This document shows positions 1 to 6,606 of a stretch of DNA of 8,306 nt, piece by piece. The notes under the pieces are model-generated. The model searched no databases. It saw only the letters and a list, made by a program, of their open reading frames with translations, and was not told the origin of the DNA. The stretch lies in assembly GCA_030018505.1 (NCBI GenBank), contig JASEHO010000066.1, forward strand, positions 1 through 8,306, given 5' to 3'. Source of the stretch: a bacterium (GTDB lineage: Bacteria; UBA9089; UBA9088; JAGUXG01). The translations under genes were made by a program, and so were the position numbers. Numbering within the stretch: position 1 is the first letter of the stretch; every line of letters starts with the position of its first letter.

Positions 1-134
1 CACTAATTAACACCAATAATTTCTTCATTAGTGGTTTCCTTTTCCATTTTTCCTTGTTTGAAAGATGAGACACGAATTACACTAATTAACACCAATAATT
101 TCTTCATTAGTGGTTTCCTTTTCCATTTTTCCTT
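1..134. repeat. 79-bp tandem repeat at the window edge
   Basis: Bases 1-55 and 80-134 are identical by eye and are separated by a 24-bp spacer, giving a period of 79 bp. The array may continue beyond the left edge. Each 55-bp unit begins CACTAAT and contains ATTAGTG 26 bp later, so each can form a weak 7-bp stem with a 19-nt loop. The unit lies just downstream of the 3' end of the leftward helicase gene. It is AT-rich and I see no coding frame in it. It may belong to a dispersed intergenic repeat family, because the spacer and part of the unit recur inverted at 5632-5668. Confidence 0.9.
56..92 (+). repeat. Dispersed repeat module, copy 1
   Basis: This 37-nt stretch covers the spacer plus the start of the second 55-bp unit. 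It matches the reverse complement of 5632-5668 at 35 of 37 positions; the first 23 nt are identical. Two copies about 5.5 kb apart in opposite orientation, both just past gene 3' ends, indicate a dispersed element and not a purely local duplication. Confidence 0.85.
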
Positions 135-158
135 TTTGGACACCTGAACGCTTACCAA

Positions 159-1748
159 TTATTTTGGTCTTGCTTTTGCCACAGCAACCTTTTTACCCAA
201 TAATATGCTTTGGTGCATAGCCTCTATCACCTTTTCCGCTTTTTCCTTTGGGACCTCAACAAAGGTAAAATTGTCAAATATGCTTATCTGTCCTATGGAT
301 CTACCTGATATATCTGCCTTTTCAGCGATTGACCTGACCACATCGCCTGCATTTATCCCCTGCTTCTTGCCCACATTCATAAACAGTCTCACCATACCTT
401 GCTGGGCACCTGTATCCTCTATAGCTACCTCTTCTCCTTCCCCAAATCCCTCTATATGAAATTTCAAAAGTGCTGCTGTTGCCTCAATAGGCGTAATCCC
501 TTCAGTAAGTTTGCCTGCCAGATCAAGATATGTATCAAACCTCTTGTCATCAATAAATTCCTGAATCCTTTCCTTCAGGGTCTCAGCCTTTGCTTTAATC
601 ACATCAATACGGCTTGGCAGTTTACCCCTTCGTATCTTTATCCTAGCAACAGACTGAAGGAACCTTAATTGCCTATCCTCTCTCGGCGTCACAAATGTTA
701 TGGCCACACCGCTCTTGCCTGCCCTTCCTGTCCTGCCTATCCTATGGATATATGCATCAGGATTCTGCGGTATGCTGTAGTTGACAACATGGGATATATT
801 GCTTATATCCAGACCTCTGGCAGCAACATCTGTAGCTACAAGAACATCTATCATACCGCTTTTGAACCTCTTCATAACAGATTCTCTCTGAAACTGTGAA
901 AAGTCGCCGTGGATTGTCTCTGCATCGTATCCCCTGTTTTTAAGGCTTGCGGCAACATCATCCACCTCTCTTTTGGTATGACAGAAGACAAGAAATAGGT
1001 CAGAATCCTCTGCATCTATGAGCCTTGTAAGTGCATCCACCTTTTCTGATTCCCTTACCTCATAGAATATCTGGTCTATCTTTGGTGCGGTAAGTGTATT
1101 TGTGCTTATGGTTACCTTTTCAGGCAATATCATATATTGCCGAGATATTCTGACTATCGCCTCAGGCATCGTTGCTGAAAATAGAAGCGTCTGTCTCTGT
1201 TTTGGGGTATGGTTTAATATAGTAGTTATGTCGTCTATAAAACCCATATCCAGCATCTCATCTGCCTCATCCAGAATGACTATTTTCGCCTCATTGAGTT
1301 TAAGGGTGCCCCTTTCTATATGGTCAAGAACCCTGCCAGGCGTTCCAACTACAATATGCACGCCCTTTTTAAGTGCCTTTATCTGCCGCTCTATTGATGA
1401 GCCGCCGTATATCGGAAAGGCAGATACCCGGCTCAACTTGCCAATCTTATTCATCTCCTCAGCAACCTGTATGGCAAGTTCCCTTGTTGGTGTTAAGACA
1501 ATAACTTGAACAGGAAGCATCCCCTGGTCAATCTTTTCGACAACAGGTATGCCAAATGCCGCTGTCTTGCCTGTACCTGTCTGAGCCTGTCCTATCATAT
1601 CCTTTCCCTGCATAATAACAGGAATAGCCTTTTCCTGAATAGGCGTAGGCTCCTCAAAGCCCATATTTGAAATTGTCTGAAGCATCTCCTTGCTCAGACC
1701 AAAATTAGCAAATTTATCTATGACTAACTCCTCGCAATTGTTTTCCAT
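159..1748 (-). CDS. deaD: DEAD-box ATP-dependent RNA helicase (DeaD/CshA type)
   Basis: The 529-residue protein has the full DEAD-box helicase core: a Q motif with Q38 after the upstream aromatic region, motif I AQTGTGKT (55-62), Ia PTREL (87-91), Ib TPGR (136-139), motif II DEAD (160-163), motif III SAT (191-193), motif V ATDVAARGLD (305-314) and motif VI HRIGRTGR (335-342). Residues about 452-526 form a DbpA-like RNA-binding domain (MVRLFMNVGKKQG, then SGRSIGQISI). Members of the family unwind short RNA duplexes with ATP and act in ribosome assembly, mRNA turnover and cold adaptation in the cytoplasm. All catalytic motifs are intact and the length is typical of helicases carrying this C-terminal domain. 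The start is supported by an AGGAGG-type site 4 nt upstream. It lies 48 nt downstream of the co-directional CooC-like gene, so co-transcription is possible. The family is certain; the DeaD versus CshA subgroup is less so. Confidence 0.95.
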   Translation of the reverse strand: MENNCEELVIDKFANFGLSKEMLQTISNMGFEEPTPIQEKAIPVIMQGKDMIGQAQTGTGKTAAFGIPVVEKIDQGMLPVQVIVLTPTRELAIQVAEEMNKIGKLSRVSAFPIYGGSSIERQIKALKKGVHIVVGTPGRVLDHIERGTLKLNEAKIVILDEADEMLDMGFIDDITTILNHTPKQRQTLLFSATMPEAIVRISRQYMILPEKVTISTNTLTAPKIDQIFYEVRESEKVDALTRLIDAEDSDLFLVFCHTKREVDDVAASLKNRGYDAETIHGDFSQFQRESVMKRFKSGMIDVLVATDVAARGLDISNISHVVNYSIPQNPDAYIHRIGRTGRAGKSGVAITFVTPREDRQLRFLQSVARIKIRRGKLPSRIDVIKAKAETLKERIQEFIDDKRFDTYLDLAGKLTEGITPIEATAALLKFHIEGFGEGEEVAIEDTGAQQGMVRLFMNVGKKQGINAGDVVRSIAEKADISGRSIGQISIFDNFTFVEVPKEKAEKVIEAMHQSILLGKKVAVAKARPK

Positions 1749-1751
1749 TTA

Positions 1752-1758
1752 TCCTCCT
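1752..1758 (-). promoter_or_regulatory. Strong ribosome binding site of the helicase gene
   Basis: On the minus strand this reads AGGAGGA, with the ATG at 1748-1746 shortly after it. It is the best Shine-Dalgarno sequence among the annotated genes here and fixes the helicase start. Confidence 0.85.
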
Positions 1759-1796
1759 ATTTTAATGCTTTTGCTTTTGTAATTTTATAGTTTTTT

Positions 1797-2555
1797 TTAG
1801 CCATTTATATCTTCATCTATCCCTTTTAATATATCCTGTAGGTCTTGATAAATCTGGGCATTGGTTGGCAGTTCAAAGATTGACTTCCCAGCCAACTCAA
1901 TCTCTGAAAGAATAGGGTCAATCCTGAGGTATCCGACTAAGGGAATTTGCATCTCCTTGGGAAGGTTTAGTGGCATCTCTTTGCTAACCCGATTGATGAC
2001 AAGAAATCTCTTTTTAACCTCATTCTCTAATCGGCTAATCAGTTCATCTGTTCTCATTGCCGCTACCAATCCCTTTGGAGTGGGGTCCGAAACAATGAGC
2101 ATAATATCTACAGAGCCATCTGTCTGCCTGCTGATATGCTCCATCCCAGCCTCATTATCAATGACCACATATCTATAGGTAGAGGTCAGTTTTTTTAATG
2201 CCTCTCTCAGATTGCTATTGGCAGAACAATAGCAACCCTTTCCCTCTGGACGACCCATAACCAAGAGGTCAAAGGAATCTGCTTCTTGTAAGGAGAGATT
2301 GACCTGCAGTTCAAAATACTCTGTTAGGCTCATAGCTTGGGGTCTTTTTCCTTTTTCTGGTTTAGCATCTTCCCTGATATTGCCCACTGTCTCTCCAATA
2401 TGGACACCGAGTGTCATATTCAGGTTCATGCTTGGGTCTGCATCAACTGCCAGGATAGGAGAAAGCCCTTTTTCCTTAAGTAGCCTGACAATAAGCCCAG
2501 AGATTGTTGTCTTTCCTACCCCACCCTTACCACAAACAGCAATTACTTTAGCCAT
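1797..2555 (-). CDS. cooC: CooC-like nickel-insertion ATPase (MinD/ParA-type P-loop protein)
   Basis: The 252-residue protein is a deviant-Walker-A ATPase. It has GKGGVGKT at residues 9-16, AVDADPSMN at 36-44, a CxC pair in GRPEGKGCYC (C108 and C110), and a Walker B region VVIDNEAGMEH (130-140). The GRPEG-GCYC segment is diagnostic of CooC/AcsF proteins, where the two cysteines bind nickel at the dimer interface and ATP hydrolysis drives maturation of the carbon monoxide dehydrogenase or acetyl-CoA synthase metal cluster. No CODH/ACS gene is in the window, so the partner is unknown. The start is the ATG in MAKVIAVCGKGG, the usual N-terminus. No clear Shine-Dalgarno sequence precedes it; a heptad repeat begins 8 nt upstream instead. 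The helicase gene follows 48 nt downstream on the same strand. Confidence 0.85.
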   Translation of the reverse strand: MAKVIAVCGKGGVGKTTISGLIVRLLKEKGLSPILAVDADPSMNLNMTLGVHIGETVGNIREDAKPEKGKRPQAMSLTEYFELQVNLSLQEADSFDLLVMGRPEGKGCYCSANSNLREALKKLTSTYRYVVIDNEAGMEHISRQTDGSVDIMLIVSDPTPKGLVAAMRTDELISRLENEVKKRFLVINRVSKEMPLNLPKEMQIPLVGYLRIDPILSEIELAGKSIFELPTNAQIYQDLQDILKGIDEDING

Positions 2556-2563
2556 AATAGTAA

Positions 2564-2598
2564 GTGAATAGTGTATAGTGTAGAGTGAATAGTGTATA
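2564..2598. repeat. Heptanucleotide tandem array upstream of cooC
   Basis: Five consecutive 7-bp units read GTGAATA, GTGTATA, GTGTAGA, GTGAATA, GTGTATA, with degenerate units on both sides. The first and fourth units start a 17-bp direct repeat (2563-2579 and 2584-2600, period 21). The array sits between the divergent cooC and trpD genes, immediately 5' of the cooC start. Confidence 0.85.
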
Positions 2599-2623
2599 GT
2601 AATAAATTTTGAGGATAAGTTTG

Positions 2624-2653
2624 TTGCAAGGACTGATTTATTCTCGGTATAAT
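2624..2653 (+). promoter_or_regulatory. Sigma70-type promoter for trpD-asnB
   Basis: TTGCAA (2624-2629) and a perfect TATAAT (2648-2653) are separated by 18 bp. Transcription would begin near 2660, giving a leader of about 27 nt before the ATG at 2687. The in-frame upstream ATG at 2609 lies before this promoter, which argues against its use as the start. The -10 box is embedded in a 12-bp direct repeat. Confidence 0.65.
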
Positions 2654-2664
2654 ATTCTCGGTAT
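2639..2664 (+). repeat. 12-bp direct repeat around the trpD -10 box
   Basis: TATTCTCGGTAT occurs at 2639-2650 and 2653-2664, with a period of 14 bp. The copies flank and partly overlap the TATAAT box, a position where a regulator binding both half-sites would block or modulate transcription. It could also be a chance or slippage duplication. Confidence 0.6.
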
Positions 2665-2686
2665 TTCCTACAGGGGTTACAAAAAA

Positions 2687-3694
2687 ATGATAAAAGAGGC
2701 TATTTCTAAGGTTGTTGAGGGGAAAAGTTTGGGATTTGATGAGGCAAAGGCTACTATGGCCGAGATAATGACAGGTGAATGCACTCCTTGTCAGATTTCA
2801 GCTTATATTACTGCCTTGCGGATGAAGGGAGAGACAGACGAGGAGATTGCAGGTTCTGCCCTAACTATGAGGGAGAAGGCTATAAAGATCTCTGCAAGCA
2901 AAGATGCGATTGACACCTGCGGCACAGGAGGAGATAGACTGCACACCTTCAATATCTCCACAGTCTCTGCCTTTGTTGTAGCAGGATGTGGCGTTCCTGT
3001 GGCAAAACATGGAAATAGGTCTGTCTCATCCAAGTGTGGAAGCGCAGACCTTTTAGAAGCACTTGGTGTTAAATTAGATCTGACAAAAGAGCAGATGGAG
3101 AGGTGCCTTTCTGAGATAGGCTTTGTTTTTCTCTTTGCCCCATTACTTCATCCTGCAATGAAACATGCTATTGGTCCAAGAAGAGAGATTGGCATTCGGA
3201 CAATCTTCAATATCCTTGGGCCATTGACAAATCCAGCAGGCGCAAGGTATCAGTTGTTGGGCGTGTATGATGAAAAGCTCTGTCTCAGGCTGGCGAATGT
3301 CCTAAAGATGCTTGGCTCTGTATCTTGTTTAGTTGTTCATTCGAAAGATGGTTTAGACGAGGCATCTGTCACATCCGAGACTACTGTGGCTGAATTAAAC
3401 AGGGGTGAAATCAAGACTTATACCATAGCACCTGAGGACTTTGGATTAAAAAGGGCTTCTCTTTCTGATATAAAAGGAGGAGACCCTGTAGAGAATGCAA
3501 GGATAGCTGAAGAGATACTTATGGGAAAAGAAAAGGGCGCTAAAAGGGATGCTGTCCTGTTAAATGCAGGTCTTGCTTTATATTCTGCAAGGAGAGTCTC
3601 GGAAATCTTGGAAGGAATAGAGATGGCAAGGAGTTCAATAGATTCTGGTTCTGCATCAGAAATACTAAACAGGTTGAGAAAAGAGGTTTTTTGA
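2687..3694 (+). CDS. trpD: Anthranilate phosphoribosyltransferase
   Basis: The 335-residue protein transfers phosphoribose from PRPP to anthranilate, the second step of the tryptophan branch. It shows the glycine-rich PRPP loop GTGGD (79-83) with the following FNIST, the KHGNRS motif (108-112), SSKCGSADLLEALGV (114-128), the HPAMKHAIGPRREIG segment that binds anthranilate (156-169), NILGPLTNPA (175-184) and the metal-binding DE pair in DGLDEAS (224-225). The length is usual for the family. I chose the ATG giving MIKEAISKVV, the common N-terminus. The in-frame ATG 78 nt upstream would add residues without family support and precedes the likely promoter. A weak AGGGG at 2672-2676 lies 10 nt before the start. 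No other trp gene is visible; asnB follows after 5 nt. Confidence 0.95.
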   Translation: MIKEAISKVVEGKSLGFDEAKATMAEIMTGECTPCQISAYITALRMKGETDEEIAGSALTMREKAIKISASKDAIDTCGTGGDRLHTFNISTVSAFVVAGCGVPVAKHGNRSVSSKCGSADLLEALGVKLDLTKEQMERCLSEIGFVFLFAPLLHPAMKHAIGPRREIGIRTIFNILGPLTNPAGARYQLLGVYDEKLCLRLANVLKMLGSVSCLVVHSKDGLDEASVTSETTVAELNRGEIKTYTIAPEDFGLKRASLSDIKGGDPVENARIAEEILMGKEKGAKRDAVLLNAGLALYSARRVSEILEGIEMARSSIDSGSASEILNRLRKEVF

Positions 3695-3699
3695 GTAAC

Positions 3700-5616
3700 A
3701 TGTGTGGAATCTGTGGATATGTGAGCTTCTCTTCTTTCCTGCGGATGAATGATGTAAAAAGGATGATTCCTTCCATGAACTCTTCCCTTTCCCACCGTGG
3801 TCCTGATGATGAGGGTGATTTTTATGCTGAAGATAGCGAAGTAATGGTAGGTTTGGGCCATAGAAGGCTATCCATCATTGACCTCTCTCCTTTAGGACAC
3901 CAGCCTATGTCAAATAAAGGAAAATGGCTATGGACAGCCTTCAACGGAGAGATTTACAACTACAAACAGATAAAGGAAGAGGCAAAAGACTATCCATTTT
4001 TAGGAGACTCAGATACAGAGGCGATACTCTATTTATATGAGAAAGACCCCGAGGGGTTTGTGGAAAGGCTTGATGGGATGTTTAGTCTCAGCCTATGGGA
4101 TAAAAGGGAGAGAAGGCTTATCCTGGCCCGCGACCCTATGGGGAAAAAACCCTTGTATTATGCCGTCTTAGATAGGACATTGGTCTTTGCCTCAGAGATA
4201 AAGGCTCTTCTTCATTGCCCTTTGATAAATAGGGAGCTTGATTCTTCCTCCCTGGCCAAATATCTCTTTTATGGCTATATTCCAGCTCCAAATTCAATAT
4301 TTAAGCAGATAAAGAAGCTGAAGGCAGGCCATATTCTTTTTTTTGATAAAAATGGGGCTAAAACCAGACAGTATTGGACTCCCAAGTTTTCTTCTTGCAG
4401 AGAAAAGGTCTCAGAGGATTGTCTTATTTCCGAGTTTAGAGACCTTCTGATAGAGGCTGTGAAGAAAAGACTTGTAAGCGATGTTCCTCTCGGATGTTTT
4501 TTGAGTGGTGGCATAGACTCAAGTACTATTGCCTTGATAATGAGCCAGCTTATATCCCCAATAAAGACCTTCTCCATAGGCTTTACCATAAAAGGCTATG
4601 ATGAGCTAATGTTTGCCAGAAAGGTGGCAAAATTGATAGGCTCTGACCACTATGATGAGATTTTGGGTGCAGATAAACTATTAGAGGTTGTTCCAAAGAT
4701 TCCTGATGTAGCAGATGAGCCTTTGGCTGATGCCTCTCTGATTCCAACCTATCTCCTCTCTCAAATAACCAGAAAAAAAGTTACTGTAGCTCTTGGTGGA
4801 GATGGAGGGGATGAGCTTTTTGCTGGCTATCCTACTTATCCTGGAGACCGCGTGGCTGATTATTATGAAAGATTGCCTCACATTTTACGAGATAGATTGA
4901 TTCCAGCGATTATTAATTTGCTGCCGGTACGAGCCGGCAATTATACCATTGACTATATAGCCAAGAAGTTCGTTCTGGGCAGGAACTTTCCCCCTTCTAT
5001 CAGGCATTATATCTGGCAGGCATACCTTCAAGCAAATGAAGTGAAGAGCCTTCTATCAGGTAAGTTTTTCTTGGAGGAAGAGAGCCTCTTTTCGGAGATT
5101 GACTCTTATTCAAATGAGTGTAACTCCGATGATATTGTGGAAAGAGCAATTTTTTTGGATATGAAGCTCTACTTTCCAGAGTCTATCTTAGTCAAGGTTG
5201 ACCGGGCAAGCATGGCCCATTCTTTAGAGGTGAGAGCGCCCTTCTTAGATAAAAAACTGATGGAGTTTGTCAATAGCCTTCCTATAAACCTTAAACTTAG
5301 GGGTTTTACTGGAAAGTACATATTGAAGAGGCTAATGAAAGGACTCCTTCCTGATGAGATTCTCTATCGGAAGAAACAAGGGTTTTCTGTCCCAATCGGA
5401 GAGTGGATAAGAAAAGAGCTAAAGGATCTCACCCTGGGTCTTCTCCAAAGATCAAATATTGAAAAAAGCAGGCTTAATTATGATGCCGTTGAAAGATTGC
5501 TATCTGACCATTTCTCCTTAAAAAGGAACAACTGGAAGCAGATATGGGCTTTAATGGTCTTTCAGTTGTGGTCTGATACATATAAATGTCTGAAAAAATC
5601 TGACACTAATTTATAA
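3700..5616 (+). CDS. asnB: Asparagine synthetase, glutamine-hydrolysing
   Basis: The 638-residue enzyme makes asparagine from aspartate, ATP and glutamine in the cytoplasm. The N-terminal class II glutaminase domain has the nucleophile C2 (MCGICGY), SHRGPDDEG (31-39), LGHRRLSIIDLSPLGHQPM (52-70) and FNGEIYNY (81-88). The synthetase domain has the pyrophosphate loop LSGGIDSS (268-275) and GGDGGDELFAGY (366-377), followed by VDRASMAHSLEVRAPFLD (500-517). The length matches the long bacterial AsnB type, which is also found in surface-polysaccharide loci. I use the ATG at 3700 and not the TTG three codons earlier, because Cys must follow the removed Met. AAGAGG at 3681-3686 is 13 nt upstream, and translational coupling to trpD (5-nt gap) is likely. 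The final residues, CLKKSDTNL, are encoded by a repeat that recurs 113 bp downstream. Confidence 0.93.
   Translation: MCGICGYVSFSSFLRMNDVKRMIPSMNSSLSHRGPDDEGDFYAEDSEVMVGLGHRRLSIIDLSPLGHQPMSNKGKWLWTAFNGEIYNYKQIKEEAKDYPFLGDSDTEAILYLYEKDPEGFVERLDGMFSLSLWDKRERRLILARDPMGKKPLYYAVLDRTLVFASEIKALLHCPLINRELDSSSLAKYLFYGYIPAPNSIFKQIKKLKAGHILFFDKNGAKTRQYWTPKFSSCREKVSEDCLISEFRDLLIEAVKKRLVSDVPLGCFLSGGIDSSTIALIMSQLISPIKTFSIGFTIKGYDELMFARKVAKLIGSDHYDEILGADKLLEVVPKIPDVADEPLADASLIPTYLLSQITRKKVTVALGGDGGDELFAGYPTYPGDRVADYYERLPHILRDRLIPAIINLLPVRAGNYTIDYIAKKFVLGRNFPPSIRHYIWQAYLQANEVKSLLSGKFFLEEESLFSEIDSYSNECNSDDIVERAIFLDMKLYFPESILVKVDRASMAHSLEVRAPFLDKKLMEFVNSLPINLKLRGFTGKYILKRLMKGLLPDEILYRKKQGFSVPIGEWIRKELKDLTLGLLQRSNIEKSRLNYDAVERLLSDHFSLKRNNWKQIWALMVFQLWSDTYKCLKKSDTNL
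5587..5609 (+). repeat. 23-bp direct repeat, copy 1 (inside the asnB 3' end)
   Basis: This sequence is identical to 5700-5722. It starts TGTCTGAAAAAATC and ends TGACACTAA, and it encodes most of the last residues of AsnB. The asnB stop codon lies just past it, inside the 12-bp palindrome AATTTATAAATT (5608-5619). Confidence 0.85.
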
Positions 5617-5631
5617 ATTGCTTCTCCTTTC

Positions 5632-5690
5632 GTGTTAATTGGTGCAATTCGTGTCTCATCTTTCAAACATAGACACTAATTTCACGAATT
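5632..5690 (-). repeat. Dispersed repeat module, copy 2 (inverted)
   Basis: Bases 5632-5668 match the reverse complement of 56-92 at 35 of 37 positions. The element also contains AATTCGTG (5646-5653) facing CACGAATT (5683-5690), and GTGTC (5651-5655) facing GACAC (5672-5676), so two mutually exclusive hairpins are possible. The gap between the convergent asnB and phosphoesterase genes (5617-5776) holds nothing else I can support: no strong terminator with a T run on either strand and no small gene. Confidence 0.8.
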
Positions 5691-5699
5691 TTCACAAAT

Positions 5700-5722
5700 T
5701 GTCTGAAAAAATCTGACACTAA
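5700..5722 (+). repeat. 23-bp direct repeat, copy 2
   Basis: This is an exact second copy of 5587-5609. It ends in CACTAA, a word that also occurs in the 1-134 and 5632-5690 repeats, so the modules share building blocks. Confidence 0.85.
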
Positions 5723-5776
5723 GAGAAGAGTTAGTAGTAATAACCGTAAGACAAATGAAGTCGTATTATTTTCGGT

Positions 5777-6502
5777 CTATCTTCCATCAGAAAGCCTTTC
5801 TGCTAAATACTCAGGCAGTCTCTTTTCTCTCATCAGGGATTGGGTTTTTTCAATCTCATAAGAGAACCGAAAGAGCTTAAATTCGCCTTTTTCTGTATCA
5901 AAAAGACCAAAGCTCGGGTTTGGATTACGATCCCTTGGCTGACCAATTGAGCCTGGGTTGATAATTGCCGAATATTGCAAGGTTATTTTAGTGCCTTCAG
6001 GGATGTTCATCTTTATAATCTCGTCCCACTCCTTAATAAAAAGACAAGGGCAATGGGTGTGCCCAACAAAAAGGGTTTTCTCTTTTAGAACAGAGAAAGA
6101 TGCAGATGCCTGTTCTTCATCAAAGATGTATTCGTTTGTCCAATCTCTGAGACTTCCATGGACAAAAATAAGGTCATCCTCTCTTATTATCCTTGGAATA
6201 GCAGAAAGCCAGAACTTGTTTTCTTCCGAAAGCACCTTCTTTGTCCATTCAATCGCTCTTCTGGCAAATGGATTAAACCTTTTTGCATCATTTTCTCCGA
6301 TTGCCGCCAGGTCATGATTTCCAGCTGTTACCAAGATATCTCGCTTTCTTATCTCTTCTATGCACTCATTTGGCTGAGGACCATATCCCACAACATCCCC
6401 TAAAATTACTACTCTATCAGGATTAAGCTCATTTAAGTAGGCAAAAAAAGAAAGGAGTGCCTCCAAATTTCCGTGAACATCAGAAGCAACTACATATATC
6501 AC
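5777..6502 (-). CDS. Calcineurin-type metallophosphoesterase (YfcE-like)
   Basis: From the GTG at 6502 the protein has 241 residues. It carries the two-metal phosphoesterase signature: DVH (D8, H10) in ASDVHGN, GDVVGYGP with D36, GNHD (N62, H63), the histidine of FVHGS (H115), and GHTH (H148, H150). Enzymes of this fold cleave phosphomono- or diesters; the substrate cannot be read from the sequence. An in-frame ATG at 6553 would add 17 hydrophobic residues, but those codons overlap a promoter and have no ribosome binding site. The family normally begins a few residues before the DxH motif, so I prefer the GTG, giving a cytoplasmic enzyme. It is convergent with asnB and divergent from tatA. 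Function beyond the family is unassigned. Confidence 0.85.
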   Translation of the reverse strand: MIYVVASDVHGNLEALLSFFAYLNELNPDRVVILGDVVGYGPQPNECIEEIRKRDILVTAGNHDLAAIGENDAKRFNPFARRAIEWTKKVLSEENKFWLSAIPRIIREDDLIFVHGSLRDWTNEYIFDEEQASASFSVLKEKTLFVGHTHCPCLFIKEWDEIIKMNIPEGTKITLQYSAIINPGSIGQPRDRNPNPSFGLFDTEKGEFKLFRFSYEIEKTQSLMREKRLPEYLAERLSDGR

Positions 6503-6511
6503 AATAACAAA

Positions 6512-6541
6512 AAGATACCATAATAAATAAGAAAAAGTCAA
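6512..6541 (-). promoter_or_regulatory. Promoter of the phosphoesterase gene
   Basis: On the minus strand TTGACT (6541-6536) and TATCTT (6517-6512) are 18 bp apart. Transcription beginning about 7 nt further on would start near 6505, only about 3 nt before the GTG codon. This implies an almost leaderless mRNA, consistent with the lack of a Shine-Dalgarno sequence. Confidence 0.5.
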
Positions 6542-6579
6542 GGGTTGTAGCATTGCTTATTACATTTTATTTGACTTTT
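6533..6579. repeat. 9-bp inverted repeat spanning both divergent -35 boxes
   Basis: AAAAGTCAA (6533-6541) and TTGACTTTT (6571-6579) are perfect inverted copies, 29 bp apart. They contain the -35 elements of the divergent phosphoesterase and tatA promoters. The symmetry may only reflect two similar promoters, or it may be a shared regulator site. Confidence 0.65.
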
Positions 6580-6600
6580 GGAAGCTATAAGGAGTAATAT
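6571..6600 (+). promoter_or_regulatory. Candidate promoter of tatA-tatC
   Basis: TTGACT (6571-6576) and TAATAT (6595-6600, 4 of 6 to consensus) are 18 bp apart. The A of the tatA ATG lies 7 nt past the -10 box, exactly where transcription would be expected to start. It overlaps the candidate ribosome binding site at 6589-6594, so promoter and binding site are alternative readings. Confidence 0.4.
6589..6594 (+). promoter_or_regulatory. Possible tatA ribosome binding site
   Basis: AAGGAG is a good Shine-Dalgarno sequence, but it lies 12 nt before the ATG, longer than optimal. If it is used, transcription must begin further upstream than the TTGACT/TAATAT promoter predicts. Confidence 0.4.
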
Positions 6601-6606
6601 ATTGCT

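Noticed and set aside
1..134. Repeat units with a spacer, suggesting a CRISPR array.
   Set aside because: Only two units of 55 bp with one 24-bp spacer, and that spacer itself recurs at 5646-5668. No cas gene is present.
3691..3699. TTG start for asnB three codons upstream.
   Set aside because: Class II glutaminases need cysteine at the processed N-terminus, which only the ATG at 3700 provides.
3418..3861. Long open frame on the minus strand across the trpD-asnB junction.
   Set aside because: It overlaps two well-supported genes on the other strand and shows no recognisable motif; it is a shadow frame.
4922..4939. GC-rich hairpin TGCCGG/CCGGCA inside asnB, which could be an inserted palindromic element.
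   Set aside because: It encodes LPVRAG at a place where I expect asparagine synthetases to have an LPV-type sequence of similar length, so no insertion is needed. A terminator within the gene is unlikely because no T run follows.
5617..5776. Possible bidirectional terminator between convergent genes.
   Set aside because: The inverted repeats there are AT-rich and lack an adjacent T run on either strand, so I list them only as repeats.
6503..6553. Hydrophobic 17-residue N-terminal extension of the phosphoesterase as a signal anchor.
   Set aside because: The same bases carry a -35 and -10 element, the upstream ATG lacks a ribosome site, and the family normally begins just before the DxH motif.
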